Assembly: GCA_963767285.1 (NCBI GenBank)
Contig: CAVYDJ010000001.1
Span: 186,001-250,000, forward strand
Source: WHSW01 sp963767285
GTDB taxonomy: Bacteria > Actinomycetota > Thermoleophilia > Solirubrobacterales > 70-9
Direction: 5' to 3'
DNA: 64,000 nt
The notes beneath the pieces were generated by a model. That model was not told the origin of the DNA. It worked only from the letters and a program-made list of their open reading frames with translations, and made no database searches. Of this stretch, positions 26,092-34,190 are shown piece after piece (within the stretch, counting starts at the first letter, position 1; each line of letters starts with the position of its first letter). Position numbers and translations under genes: made by a program.

Positions 26092-26967
26092 CTACTGGAG
26101 GACCGGCGCCTTGGTGACGTCGCTCATCCACTGCTTCTCGATCTCCGGCAGCTCGCCGGACTCCTGGAGCGCCGTGACCGCGGCCGACACGCAGGCGGTC
26201 AGCGGCGAGTCCTTCTCCAGCAGCGCGCCCCACTGGTCGCCGCCCGGCGCCGGGAACTGCCCGACCGTGGTCGCCTCGGGGATCTGGACCGCGGTCAGAT
26301 AGAAGGCGGTCGGGACGTCGATGACGACCGCGTCGACCTGGTCGTTCTTGAGCGCGCTGACCACGTCGTTGGAGGTATCGAAGACCTGCGGGTCGGAGCT
26401 TGGCTGGATCTCGGCGGTGACGGCGTCGAGGCTGGTGGTCCCGATCTGGACGCCGATGTTCGCTTCCGCGAAGTCGGCGAGCGAGGCGGCGCCCTCCAGG
26501 TCGGAGCCCTTCTTGACCACGATCGCCTGGTCGGCCTCGTAGTAGGGCGCCGAGAAGTCGACCTGCTCGGCGCGCTTCGGGGTAATCGAGATCTGGTTGA
26601 CGTCGAAGTCGAAGTCCTTCGGCCCCGGGGCGTAGGAGGCGTTGAAGGGGACGACCGTCCACTCGACGTCGTCGGCGGCATAGCCGAGCTGGTCGGCGAT
26701 CGCGTAGGCGGTCGCGCTCTCGAAGCCCTCGCCGTTGGTCGGGTCGTTGTCCTCGAAGTAGGGCGGGAAGGCCGGCTTGTCGGTGCCGATCGTCAGTGTC
26801 CCGTCGGAGACCGTCTCCAGCGTCTCGGGCGTGCAGTCGTCGAGCGAAACCTCGCCCGACGCGGTGGTCGACTCGCCGGTTGAGTCGTCGTCGGAGCCGC
26901 AGGCGGCGACGGTGACGGCGAGTGCGAGCGCGGCGACGAGCAGGGTGATGACACGGATCTTCGACAC
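26092..26967 (-). CDS. amino acid ABC transporter substrate-binding lipoprotein
   Basis: 291-residue periplasmic-binding-protein family 3 lipoprotein. The signal ALALAVTVAACGSD has a lipobox with Cys at about residue 22, followed by a Ser/Thr/Asp-rich linker. The mature part has TLTIGTDKPAFPPYF and GFESATAYAIADQLGY, then DFDVNQISITPKRAEQVDFS, all typical of polar amino acid binders. GTG at 26967 is used because AGAGAGG lies just before it. The ligand is not predictable. It diverges from the Cys-repeat gene, 133 bp apart. Confidence 0.9.
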   Translation of the reverse strand: MSKIRVITLLVAALALAVTVAACGSDDDSTGESTTASGEVSLDDCTPETLETVSDGTLTIGTDKPAFPPYFEDNDPTNGEGFESATAYAIADQLGYAADDVEWTVVPFNASYAPGPKDFDFDVNQISITPKRAEQVDFSAPYYEADQAIVVKKGSDLEGAASLADFAEANIGVQIGTTSLDAVTAEIQPSSDPQVFDTSNDVVSALKNDQVDAVVIDVPTAFYLTAVQIPEATTVGQFPAPGGDQWGALLEKDSPLTACVSAAVTALQESGELPEIEKQWMSDVTKAPVLQ

Positions 26968-27044
26968 GGGGCGGACCTCTCTCTGCATCCGGGAGCGGTG
27001 TGCGCGCAGATCCTATGCGCAGGCGGGTCCATACGCCGGCGACC

Positions 27045-27073
27045 TTGACTCGGTGGGTGCCGCGGCGTAGGTT
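27045..27073 (+). promoter_or_regulatory. sigma-70-like promoter of the Cys-repeat gene
   Basis: TTGACT (27045-27050) and TAGGTT (27068-27073) are separated by exactly 17 bp, 27 bp before the TTG start at 27101. A ribosome site AAGGAAGGA follows, so this gene has a normal leader, unlike many neighbours. Confidence 0.55.
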
Positions 27074-27100
27074 GGTGGTTCTCCAAGGAAGGAATGCGTT

Positions 27101-29410
27101 TTGTTCGGAGGTGGGTCACGGAAGGCGCCGCAGGGCGAGGATCGCGCGTCGGCGTCCGAGTCCCTTGACGATCTGGCTCGCGCCGTCGCCCGCGGGGAGA
27201 TCTCCCGTCGCCACGCGATCGCCCGCGCCGGGGGTGTGTTGGCGGTCGCGCTGGTCGCGGGGCCGGCGGAGGCGCTGGGCGCGAAGAAGAAATGCCCACC
27301 GGGGCGAAAGCGCTGTGGCAACAAGTGTTGTCCGACCGGCGCGAAGTGCAGGAAGGGCAAGTGCAAGTGTCCGTCCCCGACCACGAAGTGCGGCAAGGCG
27401 TGCGTCGACCTCAGCGCCGACGAGGCCAACTGCGGCAACTGCGGACGCGCCTGCGCGGCGGGTCAGACCTGCGTCAACGGCGCCTGTACAGCGGCGCAGT
27501 CGGCCCCCACCTGCTCGGACGGGGTCAAGAACGGCAGCGAGACCGACGTCGACTGCGGCGGCAACTGCCCGAAGTGCGCCGACGGCAAGAGCTGCTCGAG
27601 CGGCACCGACTGCCTGACGGGCGTCTGCACCGGCGGCGTCTGCGTGCAGCCGGCGCCGACCTGCTCGGACGGGGTCAAGAACGCCGGCGAGACCGACGTC
27701 GACTGCGGCGGGCCCAACTGCCCGCAGTGCGGCGCGGGGAAGACCTGCGCGAGCGCGAGCGATTGCGCCGGCGGCGTCTGCGTCGCCGGCGTCTGCCAGT
27801 CACCGAGTTGCTCGGACGGGATCAAGAACGGGGCCGAGACCGACGTCGACTGCGGCGGATCGACCTGCAACAAGTGCGGCGACGGCAAGGCGTGCCTCTC
27901 CGGGACCGACTGCGGCAGCGGCGTCTGCACCAACAACATCTGCGTCGTCGCGACCTGTGCGGACGGCGTCAAGAACCACGGTGAGGCGGACGTCGACTGC
28001 GGTGGGCCGTGTGTCAAGTGCGGCACGGGCAAGGCCTGCTCGTCCGGCGGCGACTGCCTGAGCGGCGTCTGCACCAACGGCGCCTGCGTCGCTGCGACGT
28101 GCAGCGACGGTGTCAAGAACGCCGGCGAGACCGACACCGACTGCGGCGGGCCGCTCTGCCCGAAGTGCGCCGACACCAAGATCTGCTCGCAGCCTTCCGA
28201 CTGCCTCAGCGGCGTGTGCGCCGGTGGCGTTTGCGTCCAAGCGACCTGCAACGACCTGGTCAAGAACCACGGCGAGACCGACGTCGACTGCGGCGGGCCG
28301 AACTGCAACCCCTGCGCGGACACGAAGACCTGCCTGGTCCCGAGCGACTGCGTCAGCGGCGTCTGCAACGGCGGCGTGTGCGTCGCGGCGACCTGCGTCG
28401 ACACGGTCAAGAACGGCGCCGAGACGGACACCGACTGCGGCGGGCCGCTCTGCCCGAAGTGCGCCGACACCAAGATCTGCTCGCAGCCTTCCGACTGCCT
28501 CAGCGGCGTCTGCACCAGCAATGTCTGCGTTCAGGGGACCTGCAACGACCTGGTCAAGAACGGCAACGAGACCGACGTCGACTGCGGCGGCGGGACCTGC
28601 AACAAGTGCGCCGACACGAAGGCCTGCCTGATCCCGAGCGACTGCCTCAGCGGCGTCTGCACCGCCGGCGTCTGCGTCCAGGCGACCTGCAACGACACGG
28701 TCAAGAACGGCGCCGAGAGCGACGTCGACTGCGGCGGCGGGGCCTGCCCCCCGTGTGCGGACACGAAGACCTGCCTGGCCCCGAGCGACTGCGTCAGCGG
28801 CGTCTGCACCGCCGGCGTCTGCGTCCAGGCGACCTGCAACGACCTGGTGAAGAACGGCACCGAGACGGACGTCGACTGCGGCGGCAGTTGCGGGGCCACC
28901 TGCGCCAACGGGAAGATCTGCACTTCCGGCACGGACTGTCTCAACGGCGTCTGTCAGAGCGGTACCTGCCGCGCGCAGATCACGCAGTCCTGCGCTGGCG
29001 GCGTCCTTTGCGCAAGCGGACTCACGTGCTGCGGCAACGTCTGCCGGAACCTCACGAACGACGGTGCGAACTGCAACGGGTGCGGGACCGTCTGCCCCGG
29101 TGGGACGACCTGCTGCAGCAGCGGGTGCCGCAACCTCTCGACCGACCAGAGTTTTTGCGGCAGCTGCACCAACAACTGCTCGGCGAGCGCGCCGCCGCCG
29201 AACTCGGCTCTGGTCTGTACCGCTGGGGCCTGCACCATGCTCTGTCAGGGCGGCTTCTCCAACTGCAACGGAACGTTCAGCGACGGGTGCGAATGCAATC
29301 TCTCCAACCACACGTGCGTCAGTGGCGTGTGCAAGGGGCAGAACGGCCAGACGTGCTCCAACAACACCGAGTGCATCAGCAACAACTGCTCGGGCGGATT
29401 CTGCGTCTGA
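27101..29410 (+). CDS. secreted cysteine-rich protein with ten 8-Cys tandem repeats
   Basis: 769 residues, about 15 percent Cys. Residues 32-60 look like a Tat-type signal (GEISRRHAIARAGG, hydrophobic stretch, then AEALGA), followed by a Lys/Cys-rich region with CGKACVDLSADEANCG. Ten units of 48-50 residues fill 138-626; each starts CxDxVKNxxETDVDCGG and has eight Cys. The C-terminal 140 residues hold more Cys motifs, including LTCCGNVCRNLTNDGANCNG. It is probably a surface or extracellular disulfide-stabilised rod. TTG start after AAGGAAGGA. The MauE-thioredoxin gene begins 22 bp downstream, suggesting an operon. I recall similar DVDCGG repeats in myxobacterial secreted proteins; function unknown. 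Confidence 0.8.
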   Translation: MFGGGSRKAPQGEDRASASESLDDLARAVARGEISRRHAIARAGGVLAVALVAGPAEALGAKKKCPPGRKRCGNKCCPTGAKCRKGKCKCPSPTTKCGKACVDLSADEANCGNCGRACAAGQTCVNGACTAAQSAPTCSDGVKNGSETDVDCGGNCPKCADGKSCSSGTDCLTGVCTGGVCVQPAPTCSDGVKNAGETDVDCGGPNCPQCGAGKTCASASDCAGGVCVAGVCQSPSCSDGIKNGAETDVDCGGSTCNKCGDGKACLSGTDCGSGVCTNNICVVATCADGVKNHGEADVDCGGPCVKCGTGKACSSGGDCLSGVCTNGACVAATCSDGVKNAGETDTDCGGPLCPKCADTKICSQPSDCLSGVCAGGVCVQATCNDLVKNHGETDVDCGGPNCNPCADTKTCLVPSDCVSGVCNGGVCVAATCVDTVKNGAETDTDCGGPLCPKCADTKICSQPSDCLSGVCTSNVCVQGTCNDLVKNGNETDVDCGGGTCNKCADTKACLIPSDCLSGVCTAGVCVQATCNDTVKNGAESDVDCGGGACPPCADTKTCLAPSDCVSGVCTAGVCVQATCNDLVKNGTETDVDCGGSCGATCANGKICTSGTDCLNGVCQSGTCRAQITQSCAGGVLCASGLTCCGNVCRNLTNDGANCNGCGTVCPGGTTCCSSGCRNLSTDQSFCGSCTNNCSASAPPPNSALVCTAGACTMLCQGGFSNCNGTFSDGCECNLSNHTCVSGVCKGQNGQTCSNNTECISNNCSGGFCV
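27512..28978 (+). repeat. ten in-frame tandem repeats of about 147 bp
   Basis: Each unit encodes Cys at fixed spacing: C-x13-C-x3-4-C-x2-C-x5-C-x5-C-x4-C-x4-C (the last unit differs slightly). Units are 48-50 codons. Units 5 to 9 are nearest to one another (for example ADTKICSQPSDCLSGVC occurs in units 5 and 7), indicating recent duplication or conversion. The repeats stay in frame and vary mainly at synonymous sites. Confidence 0.9.
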
Positions 29411-29432
29411 GCCGTTTTAATCTGGGAGGCGC

Positions 29433-30923
29433 ATGGACGCAATCGAACTGATCGCCCGCTTCGTGCTCGCCGCCGTGTTCGCGGTCGCCGGGCTGACGAA
29501 GCTCGCCGACCGGCCGGGGTCGCGCGAGGCGCTGGTCGCGTTCGGGGTTCCGGAACGGCTCGCGGCCCCCGGAGCGGTCGCGCTGCCGGTCGCCGAGCTG
29601 ACCGTCGCGGTCCTCCTGATCCCGGCGGCGACCGCGACGATCGGCGCGGCGGGGGCGCTCGCGCTGCTGCTGGCCTTCTGCGCCGGGATCGCGCGCAGCA
29701 TGATCCGTGGCGAGGCCCCCGACTGCCATTGCTTCGGCCAGCTTCATTCCGAGCCGGTCGGCTGGTCGACGCTGATCCGCAACCTCGTCCTCGCGGCGCT
29801 CGCCGGGGTCGCGCTTGCGGCGACCGCCGGCGGCGAGGCGGAGGCTCCGTTCGCCTGGATCGGGGACCTCAGCGACGCCGGGCTGGTGGCGCTGGTCGGC
29901 GGACTCGTGCTGCTGGCCCTCGCGGGCGCGGGCGCGGGCGTCGCCTCGGCGCTGCTGCGCCAGAACGGCCGTTTGCTGCTGCGCATCGACGCGCTCGAGC
30001 AGGCGCTGCGCGGGAACGGGGTGCCGATCGAGTCGGTCGACGACGCGCAGCCTGCGGCCGGCGGACTGCCGGTCGGAGCCGAGGCGCCGGCGTTCACGCT
30101 CCCAGGCGTGCACGGCGAGACGACGACGCTCGAGGCGCTGCTCGCCCCAGGGAAGCCGCTGATGCTGATCTTCACCGACTCCAGCTGCGCGCCGTGCGCC
30201 GCGCTGATCCCGCAGGTCGTCACCTGGCAGCGGGACCACGACCGCGACCTGACGATCGCCTTCGTCGGCCGCGGCAACGCCAAGGACAACGGCGCCAAGG
30301 CCGCCGAGCACGGCGCGGCGCGGATGTTCATCGAGGAGGGCACGGAGGTCTCGTCGCTCTACGAGGCGCAGGCGACCCCGACCGCGGTCGTGATCGACCC
30401 CGACGGCAGGATCGCCAGCCCGCTCGCCGGCGGCGAGCCCGGGATCCGCTCGCTCTTGGAGACGACGCTGGCGCAGCGCGGACTGCAGGTCGTCCCCGCC
30501 GGGCCGTCGGCCGCGCCCGGCCTCGGGATCGGCGATCCGCCGCCCGAGGTGGCCCTCACCGACCTCGACGGCGACAGCGCCGCGATCGCCGACTTCGGCG
30601 GCGAGGAGACGATGCTCGTGTTCTGGAATCCGACCTGCGGGTTCTGCGCGCGGATGCTCGAGGACCTGCGCGCGTTCGAGCGCGAGCCGCCGGACGGCGC
30701 GCCGCGGATGCTGCTGATCTCGACCGGCTCGGTGGACTCGAACCGGGCGATGGACATGGAGGCGCCGATCCTGCTCGACGGCGCCTTCGCCGCCGCTAAC
30801 GCCTACGGCGCGCCGGGTACGCCGAGCGCCGTGCTGCTCGACGCCGATGCTCGCGTCGCCTCGCCCGTCGCGGTCGGCGCCGACGCTGTGTTCGAGCTCG
30901 GCGGCCGCGCGGTCGAAGCGTAG
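29433..30923 (+). CDS. MauE-type membrane protein fused to two thioredoxin-like domains
   Basis: 496 residues. Residues 1-130 are a four-helix MauE/DoxX domain with the family DCHCFG motif (C98, C100). A further helix spans about 150-172. Two thioredoxin/TlpA-like domains follow: about 213-350 with C252-A-P-C255 and a cis-Pro in ATPTAVV, and about 366-496 with C402-G-F-C405 and GTPSAVL. The Trx domains should face outside and pass electrons or disulfides through the membrane part. It begins 22 bp after the Cys-repeat gene with GGGAGG before the ATG, so it is a natural candidate for the disulfide machinery of that protein. Direction (oxidation or reduction) is unknown. Confidence 0.82.
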   Translation: MDAIELIARFVLAAVFAVAGLTKLADRPGSREALVAFGVPERLAAPGAVALPVAELTVAVLLIPAATATIGAAGALALLLAFCAGIARSMIRGEAPDCHCFGQLHSEPVGWSTLIRNLVLAALAGVALAATAGGEAEAPFAWIGDLSDAGLVALVGGLVLLALAGAGAGVASALLRQNGRLLLRIDALEQALRGNGVPIESVDDAQPAAGGLPVGAEAPAFTLPGVHGETTTLEALLAPGKPLMLIFTDSSCAPCAALIPQVVTWQRDHDRDLTIAFVGRGNAKDNGAKAAEHGAARMFIEEGTEVSSLYEAQATPTAVVIDPDGRIASPLAGGEPGIRSLLETTLAQRGLQVVPAGPSAAPGLGIGDPPPEVALTDLDGDSAAIADFGGEETMLVFWNPTCGFCARMLEDLRAFEREPPDGAPRMLLISTGSVDSNRAMDMEAPILLDGAFAAANAYGAPGTPSAVLLDADARVASPVAVGADAVFELGGRAVEA

Positions 30924-30950
30924 GTTCGCCACCTGCGCGATGATCCGCGC

Positions 30951-31862
30951 GTGAGCGGCTGGACCAGCGAGCAGATCCCCGACCAGAGCGGGCGCGTTGC
31001 CGTCGTCACCGGCGCCAACAGCGGGCTCGGCCTGGCGACCGCGCGCGACCTCGCCGGCGCCGGGGCCACCGTGATCGCGACCGCCCGCGACGCCTCCAAG
31101 GCCGAGGCGGCGCGCGAGAAGATCGGCGATCAGCCGGGCGAGCTCGAGTTCCGCGACCTCGACCTCGCCAGCCTCGACTCGGTGCGCGAGTTCGCCGCCG
31201 GCGTCGCCGCCGACCACCCGCGGGTCGACGTCCTGGTCAACAACGCCGGCGTGATGATGACTCCGAAGCGCGAGACCGCGGACGGTTTCGAGCTCCAGTT
31301 CGGCACCAACCACCTCGGCCACTTCGCGCTCACCGGCCTGCTGCTGGCCGCGCTCGCCGCCGGCGACGCGTCGCGGGTGGTCACCGTCTCCAGCCTCGAG
31401 CACCGGCCGGGGAAGATCGATTTCGACGACCTGGAGTGGGAGCACGGGTACTCGCCCCGTCCGGCCTACCAGCGCTCGAAGTTCTCGAACGCCGTCTTCG
31501 GGCTCGAGCTCGACCGCCGCCTGCGCGCCGCCGGGCTGCCGGTGATCAGCCTGCTTGCCCACCCGGGCTATTCGGCGACCAACCTGCAGACGTCGGGCCC
31601 CGGGTTCCCGATGTCGGCGCTGCTGCGGGTGGGCAATCTGCTGCTCGCGCAGAGCGCCGATCGCGGCGCCCTGCCGCAGCTCTTCGCGGCGACCGCGCCG
31701 GCGGTCTCGGGCGGCCAGTTCTTCGGCCCCGACGGCTTCCAGCAGGCCCGCGGCGCGCCGACGGAGGTGAAGCCGGTCTCGCGGGCCCGCGACGAGGAGA
31801 CCGGCCGGCGGCTGTGGGAGGTCTCCGAACAGCTCACAGGGGTCTCGTATCTCTCGGACTGA
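30951..31862 (+). CDS. short-chain dehydrogenase/reductase
   Basis: 303-residue Rossmann oxidoreductase. TGANSGLGLATARDLA is the NAD(P) glycine motif, NNAGVMM follows, and the catalytic Ser and YQRSK (Tyr/Lys) are in place. The pattern FGTNHLGHFALTGLLL and a C-terminal region with VSGGQFFGPDGF match the retinol dehydrogenase/WW-domain oxidoreductase-like branch. Substrate unknown. GTG start; GATGAT lies six bases upstream. Confidence 0.88.
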   Translation: MSGWTSEQIPDQSGRVAVVTGANSGLGLATARDLAGAGATVIATARDASKAEAAREKIGDQPGELEFRDLDLASLDSVREFAAGVAADHPRVDVLVNNAGVMMTPKRETADGFELQFGTNHLGHFALTGLLLAALAAGDASRVVTVSSLEHRPGKIDFDDLEWEHGYSPRPAYQRSKFSNAVFGLELDRRLRAAGLPVISLLAHPGYSATNLQTSGPGFPMSALLRVGNLLLAQSADRGALPQLFAATAPAVSGGQFFGPDGFQQARGAPTEVKPVSRARDEETGRRLWEVSEQLTGVSYLSD

Positions 31863-31881
31863 GCCGGTCGGCCCGGGCGGG

Positions 31882-33465
31882 GTGGCCGCCGCGATGGGCC
31901 GGGTCGGACTCCCCGCGCCAATGGCCGAGCTCGCGAGCCGCGACTGGGACGCGATCGTCGTCGGCGGCGGGCACAACGGGCTGACGGCGGCCGCGTACCT
32001 CGCCCGCGCCGGCAAGCGGGTGCTCGTGCTCGAGCGCCGCGACCAGCTCGGCGGCGCGTGCACGCTGGAACGCCCGTTTGACGACGAGCGCTTCGTGGTC
32101 AGCCCCTGCGCGTACGTGGTCGGCCTGCTCGACCCGACGGTGATCGCCGAGCTCGAGCTCGAGCGCCACGGGTACCGGGCGATCCCGGCGGATCCGAACC
32201 TCTGGTGTCCACTGCCGGGCGGCGCGTCCTACGCGGGATTCATCGACGGCGCGAAGACAGCGGCCCACCTGCGCGACCAGGGCTTCGCCGAGCGCGACAT
32301 CGCGGGCCTCGCGGAATACGAGGCGACCTTCGACCGGATCCGCGGCCTGCTGCGCGCCGGGCCGGCCGGTGACACCTGGCTCGGCCCCTCGCCGAGCCGG
32401 GGCGACATCGAGGCGCTGCTCGGCGGCGACCCGAAGCTGATCTCGATCGTGTTCGAGGAGTCGATCGCGGCGACGCTCGAACGGTTCGTCGACGACGAGC
32501 GCCTTCGCAACGCGCTGGCGCCCCAGGGGCTGATCGGCACTTTCGCGGGACCCCGGGACGCGGGCACGGCGTCGATCCGGCTCATGCACCACCAGGGCGA
32601 CCTGCTCGGACTCGGCTCCGTCTGGGGCTACGTCGAGGGCGGGATGGGCCGCGTTTCTTTCGCGATCGCCGAGGCGGCCCTCGAGGCCGGGGCCCAGCTC
32701 GCCGCGGGGGTTCCGGTCGCGCGAGTCCTCCCCGGCGAGGGCGTCGTGCTCGAGAGCGGGGAGACGATCAGGGCGCCGGCCGTGATCTGCAACGCCGACC
32801 CGAAGCGGCTGCTGGGAATGCTGGCCGACGCCGACGGGGCGGTCCCCGCCGCCTACCGCCGCCGCCTCGACCAGTGGGATGTGGGGTCGCCGGTCATGAA
32901 GCTGAACGTGGCGCTCAGCGCGGTCCCGCGATTCAAGGCGGCGGGCGACGTCGACCCCTACCGGGCGATGGTCTGCATCTCACCGTCGATCGGCAAGCAA
33001 CAGGCGGCCTGCGAGGCGGCGCGGCGCGGCGAGCCGGCGTTCGGCTTCTGCGAGCTCTACTTCCAGTCCGCCTACGACCCCTCGGTCGCGCCGCCCGGGC
33101 ACCACGTGATGAGCGTCTTCGCCCAGTACGCGCCGTACGACCTGGCGGCGGGGAGCTGGGATACGCGGCGCGATGAGATCGCCGACCTGGTGCTCGACAC
33201 GATCGAGGTGCACGCCCCGAACATCCGCGATTGCGTTCTGGAGGTGCAGACGCTCGGCCCGCCTGACATCGAGGAGCGGATCGGGCTCACCGGCGGCCAC
33301 ATCTTCCAGGGCTCCGCGCTGCCGGCTCAGATGTGGGACCGGCGGCTGGAGGCGCGGACGCCGGTCGAGGGCCTCTACCTGTGCGGCGCCGCCACCCACC
33401 CGGGCGGCTCGGTGATCGCGCTCAACGGTCGGATCGCTGCGCAGGAGGCGTTGCGAGCGCCGTGA
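31882..33465 (+). CDS. phytoene desaturase-like NAD(P)/FAD oxidoreductase
   Basis: Up to 527 residues. The FAD dinucleotide motif DAIVVGGGHNGLTAAAYLA is followed by VLVLERRDQLGGACT; the C-terminus has YLCGAATHPGGSVIALNGR, the flavin-binding end of carotenoid desaturase-like enzymes. It resembles the PYROXD2/phytoene dehydrogenase-like branch more than true CrtI, and no carotenoid genes are nearby. GTG at 31882 and ATG codons at 31894 and 31921 are all possible starts; 31921 puts the FAD motif near residue 10 and may be the true one. Its 3' end overlaps the convergent gene by 44 bp. Confidence 0.85.
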   Translation: MAAAMGRVGLPAPMAELASRDWDAIVVGGGHNGLTAAAYLARAGKRVLVLERRDQLGGACTLERPFDDERFVVSPCAYVVGLLDPTVIAELELERHGYRAIPADPNLWCPLPGGASYAGFIDGAKTAAHLRDQGFAERDIAGLAEYEATFDRIRGLLRAGPAGDTWLGPSPSRGDIEALLGGDPKLISIVFEESIAATLERFVDDERLRNALAPQGLIGTFAGPRDAGTASIRLMHHQGDLLGLGSVWGYVEGGMGRVSFAIAEAALEAGAQLAAGVPVARVLPGEGVVLESGETIRAPAVICNADPKRLLGMLADADGAVPAAYRRRLDQWDVGSPVMKLNVALSAVPRFKAAGDVDPYRAMVCISPSIGKQQAACEAARRGEPAFGFCELYFQSAYDPSVAPPGHHVMSVFAQYAPYDLAAGSWDTRRDEIADLVLDTIEVHAPNIRDCVLEVQTLGPPDIEERIGLTGGHIFQGSALPAQMWDRRLEARTPVEGLYLCGAATHPGGSVIALNGRIAAQEALRAP

Positions 33466-34189
33466 ACTCGGCGGTGTCGAGCGGCAGCGCGACCTCGCAG
33501 AAGTCCTCGCCGAGCGGCGTCATCCCGAGACTGCGCCTGACCACGTGCGAGAACCTGCCCGCCTTCTTGAGGGCCTCCATCACCTCGGGCTGGACCTCCA
33601 GCACCTGGTAGCGCTCGCGGTCGCGGACCGGCTCGCGCGAGAACCAGACGAGGCCGAGCCGGTTGAGATTCGACAGGTAGGCGGGGACCTGGTCGACGAA
33701 CCGGAGGCCCGCCTCGGCGCCGACCATGGAAAAGCCCTGGGCGACGAGCCGCGAGCCCGGAACGAAGGCGAAGCCGGCGCGTACATCAACGGCCGGCTGC
33801 GGGCCCTCGGTCGCGATCAGGCGCAGGATCCGGGCCTCGTCCGGGGCGAGCTCGCTCAGCATCCTCGCGTAGGCGGGGTGCGAGCCCTGCTCGTAGTTGA
33901 CGTCGGCCGATTCGGCGAGCAGCCGCTCGCCGCGCTCGCGCAGGGTCGGGGGCTCGTCGCGCTTCGCGTTGCCGAGCCAGTCGGGGTCGCCGAGCAGGTC
34001 GGTGACGGCGTCGGCGATCCGTCCGTCGCGATCGACGACCCGCAGCAGCTCGCCGCCGACCTTGAGCCCGGTGCCGGCGTACCAGCGCGCCGTCCGCAGC
34101 CAGGTGCCGGCGCCGATCCGCGCCAGCGCCTCGAGCGTCTCGAGCCGTCCGTCGGGCGCGTCGTCGTTCACTCGGGCCTCGTCCGCCAT
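33422..34189 (-). CDS. DUF4393/Abi-alpha domain protein
   Basis: 255 residues. The central part with LAPDEARILRLIATEGPQPAVDV and LSNLNRLGLVWFSREP matches the Abi-alpha/DUF4393 type found near abortive infection genes in some bacteria, and an LVVLLxxLG-like second half is replaced by QYLEVQPEVMEAL-type sequence. No catalytic motif is visible. The ATG at 34189 starts one base after the DUF445 stop, so the two are an operon. An immune role is possible by family name only; no other defence gene is near. Confidence 0.6.
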   Translation of the reverse strand: MADEARVNDDAPDGRLETLEALARIGAGTWLRTARWYAGTGLKVGGELLRVVDRDGRIADAVTDLLGDPDWLGNAKRDEPPTLRERGERLLAESADVNYEQGSHPAYARMLSELAPDEARILRLIATEGPQPAVDVRAGFAFVPGSRLVAQGFSMVGAEAGLRFVDQVPAYLSNLNRLGLVWFSREPVRDRERYQVLEVQPEVMEALKKAGRFSHVVRRSLGMTPLGEDFCEVALPLDTAEFTALATPPAQRSDR

Positions 34190-34190
34190 C

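Noticed and set aside
27512..28978. Tandem repeats as a CRISPR array
   Set aside because: Units are about 147 bp, contiguous, in frame and protein-coding; no short identical repeat with unique spacers.
27463..29311. Long alternative frames on both strands over the Cys repeats
   Set aside because: They copy the repeat periodicity but give no motif; only the plus frame with 8-Cys units has a signal, ribosome site and promoter.
29376..32063. Very long minus-strand open frame opposite the MauE-Trx and SDR genes
   Set aside because: Composition artefact (Arg/Asp/Gly/His-rich, no domain); the plus-strand genes have clear motifs.
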